DNA from: Adineta ricciae
Taxonomy: Eukaryota > Rotifera > Eurotatoria > Adinetida > Adinetidae
Direction: 5' to 3'
DNA: 64,000 nucleotides
NCBI GenBank assembly: GCA_905250025.1
Contig: CAJNOJ010000020.1
Location: 62,001 to 126,000 of the forward strand
Positions within the stretch are counted from its first letter, which is position 1. Every line of letters begins with the position of its first letter. Below are positions 61,031 to 64,000 of the stretch, one piece after another. The notes below the pieces were generated by a model. That model searched no databases. It was not told the DNA's origin and was given only the letters and a program-made list of their open reading frames with translations. Both the position numbers and the translations under genes were made by a program.

Positions 61031-64000
61031 TTATTTGAGTTTCCCTTGGATCAGTCGATAATAATATCCACTACGTGCAAGTAAATCTGCGTGAGTTCCA
61101 TATTCGACAATCATTCCATTGTGCATTACATAAATAACATCACAGTTTTGTACTGTAGACAAACGATGGGCAATAGTAATTGATGTTCGATTTTCTTGTG
61201 CACGCTCCAATGCCTCCTGAACAATCTTTTCGCTCTCGCTATCCAACGCACTTGTTGCTAGTTAAATACAAGAAGATGATAACAGTAGATCAATTTCTAT
61301 GCTTACCTTCGTCAAGTAGCAAAATCTTGGGATTTCGAAGCAGTGCACGTGCAATGGCTGCAAGATGCAAAGAAAGTTTCCTTAGTTGTGTTTTAATCGT
61401 ATTTGAGAACTGACTTACCAATTCGCTGCTTTTGTCCACCGGATAATCGAAGGCCTTTAGCGCCACAACTTGTTTCATATCCCTAAGACAAAAAATACGA
61501 AACGTTGATAAATTCGAATACTAGGTAAGTTACATCCGGAAGTTGTTGAATGAAATCGTGGATATTCGCATTTTTGGCTGCTTCAATGATTTCCTCCAAT
61601 GGAATATCTTGGCGACTGTTATCACCGTATGCAATGTTCTCACGAATAGATGTGTCGAAAAGGGCCGGTTCTTGTGAAACAATACTGACTACATGAAGGA
61701 GAATGAGAATGGGGGATTGTTAATAGAAGATGAGCGTATTTATTCTTACTTTGTGATCGATACCATTGTAAATCAAGACTTCGAATGTCTTTTGAATCAA
61801 TAAACTATGAAATAGTAATTCATATCGAACCTATAGGAACATATTTTGTGTACATACGATTTGACCAAAATCTGGATCGTAGAACCGTTCGATCAACTGA
61901 ATCATTGTTGATTTTCCAGAGCCTGAAGAACCTTTGAAGACCAAATCCAGCATTTGCAACGATAATGGTGTCAAATCTGATTATACATACCAACAAGTGC
62001 GACTTTTTGTCCTACGAAAAAAAGAATATTTCACAAAGAAACGGAAATATATACAATCACCTGATTTGATGGTAAAATTGAATTTTTTTAGAATAATTGA
62101 ATCTCTGCGAGTTGGATATACAAAATAAACATCTTTAAAATCGACATGACCAGTACAGTTTGGCTGTTGGTCACTAGCATTATAATACAATTCAAACATG
62201 AGTGATGTACACTTACAATTTTATCACCATCCGTAGATTGATTGTTAATCGGAGGTTTTCGTTTTATTATATTGAAGATATTCCTAGCGGCTACGATAGC
62301 TTTACCGTAACTTGGAACCCTGTATCAAATTTTGTTTCCATCTCGAACAGAATATTTCACAAAACTTACGATACGAAATCATAAACAGCTACTTGGCTGA
62401 AATATACCACAGCATCCATAATCCTAGAGATAGAATTACGTATGTAGAAGAAGACTATTGGCCATTTGTCATGTTTGATCTTACACAACTGCATTCACAT
62501 CGGTAATAATCTGCTTATCAAGAAGAGTGGTGCCCAAAGATAGAATGGCCGTTACACAGAAAGTATTCGTGGCGAACATTATAGAAATCAATAGGCTTAT
62601 TATGTGTATCTGTTTTCTTGATAACCTGCAATAGAAAATATAAATGAGAAAACAAGTAATGCACAAATACCGATAAAGAACATTCAGTATTCGAGAATAT
62701 TCATTGTAAAAATGTTCTTCTTTCGTCAATTGAACCACTGTCCGGATATTTTGTATGGTTTCCACCGTGATCTACCAATTATGATCAATATATAAATGTA
62801 AATTAACTAACTTGTGGTTCTACGAAAGGATTTGTTTTCAAACCTTTCCAGCGTCTTGTAGGAGTTTTTGTTGTTTATGGGCAAGCCGCTTTGTGAAGTA
62901 TATCTGTGCACAAAGCCCACATATGTCTATGGGGAGAAAGGCACAGCTAAGCAATGCTAATTGCCATGAATAGATGAACCCAACGACGAAACAAGTGCAG
63001 TAAACAGCTAGATTTTGTAAAATAGAACCCAATACGACACCAGTCGTATCTTGTATCGTTGATACGTCTGTTGCCAGAATAGTACATAACGCCCCTGTGC
63101 TGTTTTTTGCGTTGTCGAAAAAACCGGCATCTTGGCAAAGAATAGCATAGAATGTTTTCAAGCGAAGGCGCCGAGTAATATTGCCGCCAGAATAAGCAAA
63201 CGTACTACTCTGAAATACATAAAATAGTCAAGAGGTATCTTTAATTTCATTACAGACTAGAACTAATTGACATATCAAATAAATAAATGCGCAACCAACA
63301 GTTGTAAGGATATTTTTGTTGATTTTGTGGTGTTGTGTATCAATGTCGCATTCTTGAAAGGCCTAATGAGAACAGAACGCAACAACTATTATTGACATTG
63401 AACAGTAAGTCGTCTATAAACACTTACCGTCATGACATTCACCTGAAAAATACTAGGCAATACACAGATTGCGCCAGTAATCATCGACATAAGGCATCCA
63501 ACACCTATCCATATCCGTTCTGGTTTGGCCATTTCGAGAATGTCTGATATTGGATTGCTTTGTTTTTCCTAAACGATTAGTGATTAATAGCATATAAAAA
63601 TAGCTTAATGCCAACGATCACCTTTGTGCTTTTCATCTTGTTATCAACCTGAGCATCATCATAATTGACTATTGTGCTTTCTTTTCCGTACAGTTTTGTC
63701 AGCACTGATGGTGTCGTACTAATGACCGATGAACTTCTGTCCCTGGTCACATCTAAATGTGATTGATCTGAAAGAAATTGTTTTCTCATTTCTTGCTGTT
63801 CAAATGTCAATTCTTCTTCTTCCCCGGCTTGACGAATAAGTTGCTGTTGAACCAGTTCGAAATAAACACTCTTAGCTCGTATCAATGATTCATGGTTGCC
63901 TTCTTCAACTATTTCTCCGTTTTTCAATACAATGATATGATCAGCGTGACGTATTGTTGATAAACGATGTGCTATGACGATTGTTGTTCGACCTATGTGT
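61031..64000 (-). CDS. ABCB-type full ABC transporter (C-terminal part, cut by window edge)
   Basis: P-glycoprotein-like exporter on the minus strand, running off the right edge. From the edge inward: the end of the first ATPase ([35 protein letters not shown]); an acidic/Ser linker of about 75 residues with RSSSVIS (possible phospho-sites); then the second membrane domain ([55 protein letters not shown]). The second ATPase has Walker A GSGSGKST (about 61905-61930), signature [12 protein letters not shown] (about 61438-61470), Walker B ILLLDE, D-loop SALDSESE, and the H-loop His in [11 protein letters not shown], ending at 61031. All second-site ATPase motifs are intact. It exports hydrophobic compounds or lipids. 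Introns are short. Confidence 0.9.

Overview
This window is eukaryotic nuclear DNA from a small, compact, AT-rich animal genome. The best fit is a bdelloid rotifer; genus is unresolved. Evidence: metazoan-only gene families on both strands (SIX homeobox, Chibby, akirin, CDKL5-like kinase, class II PI3K, CHPF-like factor), nearly all split by GT-AG introns of about 40-65 nt, short spacers, and an ankyrin + arginine-ADP-ribosyltransferase module of the type I know to be abundant in bdelloids. The organism call is inference from gene content.

Layout. 0.7-8.3 kb: secreted vWA protein (+), formiminotransferase-cyclodeaminase FTCD (-), GLT1D1-type glycosyltransferase (+), CDKL5-like kinase (-). 8.8-20.2 kb: WDR45/WIPI4 autophagy propeller (-) with a whole SIX4/5-type homeobox gene (+) nested in its largest intron, then class II PI3-kinase (-) with an assembly scar (single N flanked by a 219-nt direct repeat), and UTP25 (-). 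WDR45 and PIK3C2 both act in phosphoinositide/membrane-traffic biology; their adjacency may be chance. 20.2-26 kb: akirin (+) sharing a divergent promoter with UTP25, then Enhancer of polycomb (-). 26-29.9 kb is a long non-coding stretch full of simple repeats. 29.9-32.6 kb: Chibby (-) and sphingosine-1-phosphate phosphatase (+), divergent. 35-42.7 kb: an orphan single-pass membrane protein, an orphan secreted protein, a kinectin/RRBP1-like ER coiled-coil protein (-), and a tiny two-exon Gly/Tyr-rich gene with TATA box and CRE. 43-54 kb, all +: SLC17 transporter, NHL-repeat protein, HMG-CoA reductase, actin. 54.6-57 kb: the most unusual gene, a casein kinase 1 alpha domain fused in frame to ankyrin repeats and an arginine-ADP-ribosyltransferase domain. 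57.9-64 kb: CHPF-like chondroitin polymerizing factor (+) and the C-terminal part of an ABCB multidrug transporter (-) running off the right edge.

The main candidate novelty is the CK1-ankyrin-ART fusion. Its kinase part has lost the DFG aspartate (Asn instead) and the third glycine of the glycine loop, so it looks like a pseudokinase module attached to an ADP-ribosyltransferase with an intact R-S-ExE set. A 48-nt stop-free intron-like segment lies near the join between the two parts. Other notable points are an 8-nt microexon in the SLC17 gene, the gene-within-intron arrangement, and splice acceptors a few bases upstream of many start codons (candidate spliced-leader sites). Exon joins were read by eye from conserved protein sequence and GT-AG signals; no alignment or database search was run.
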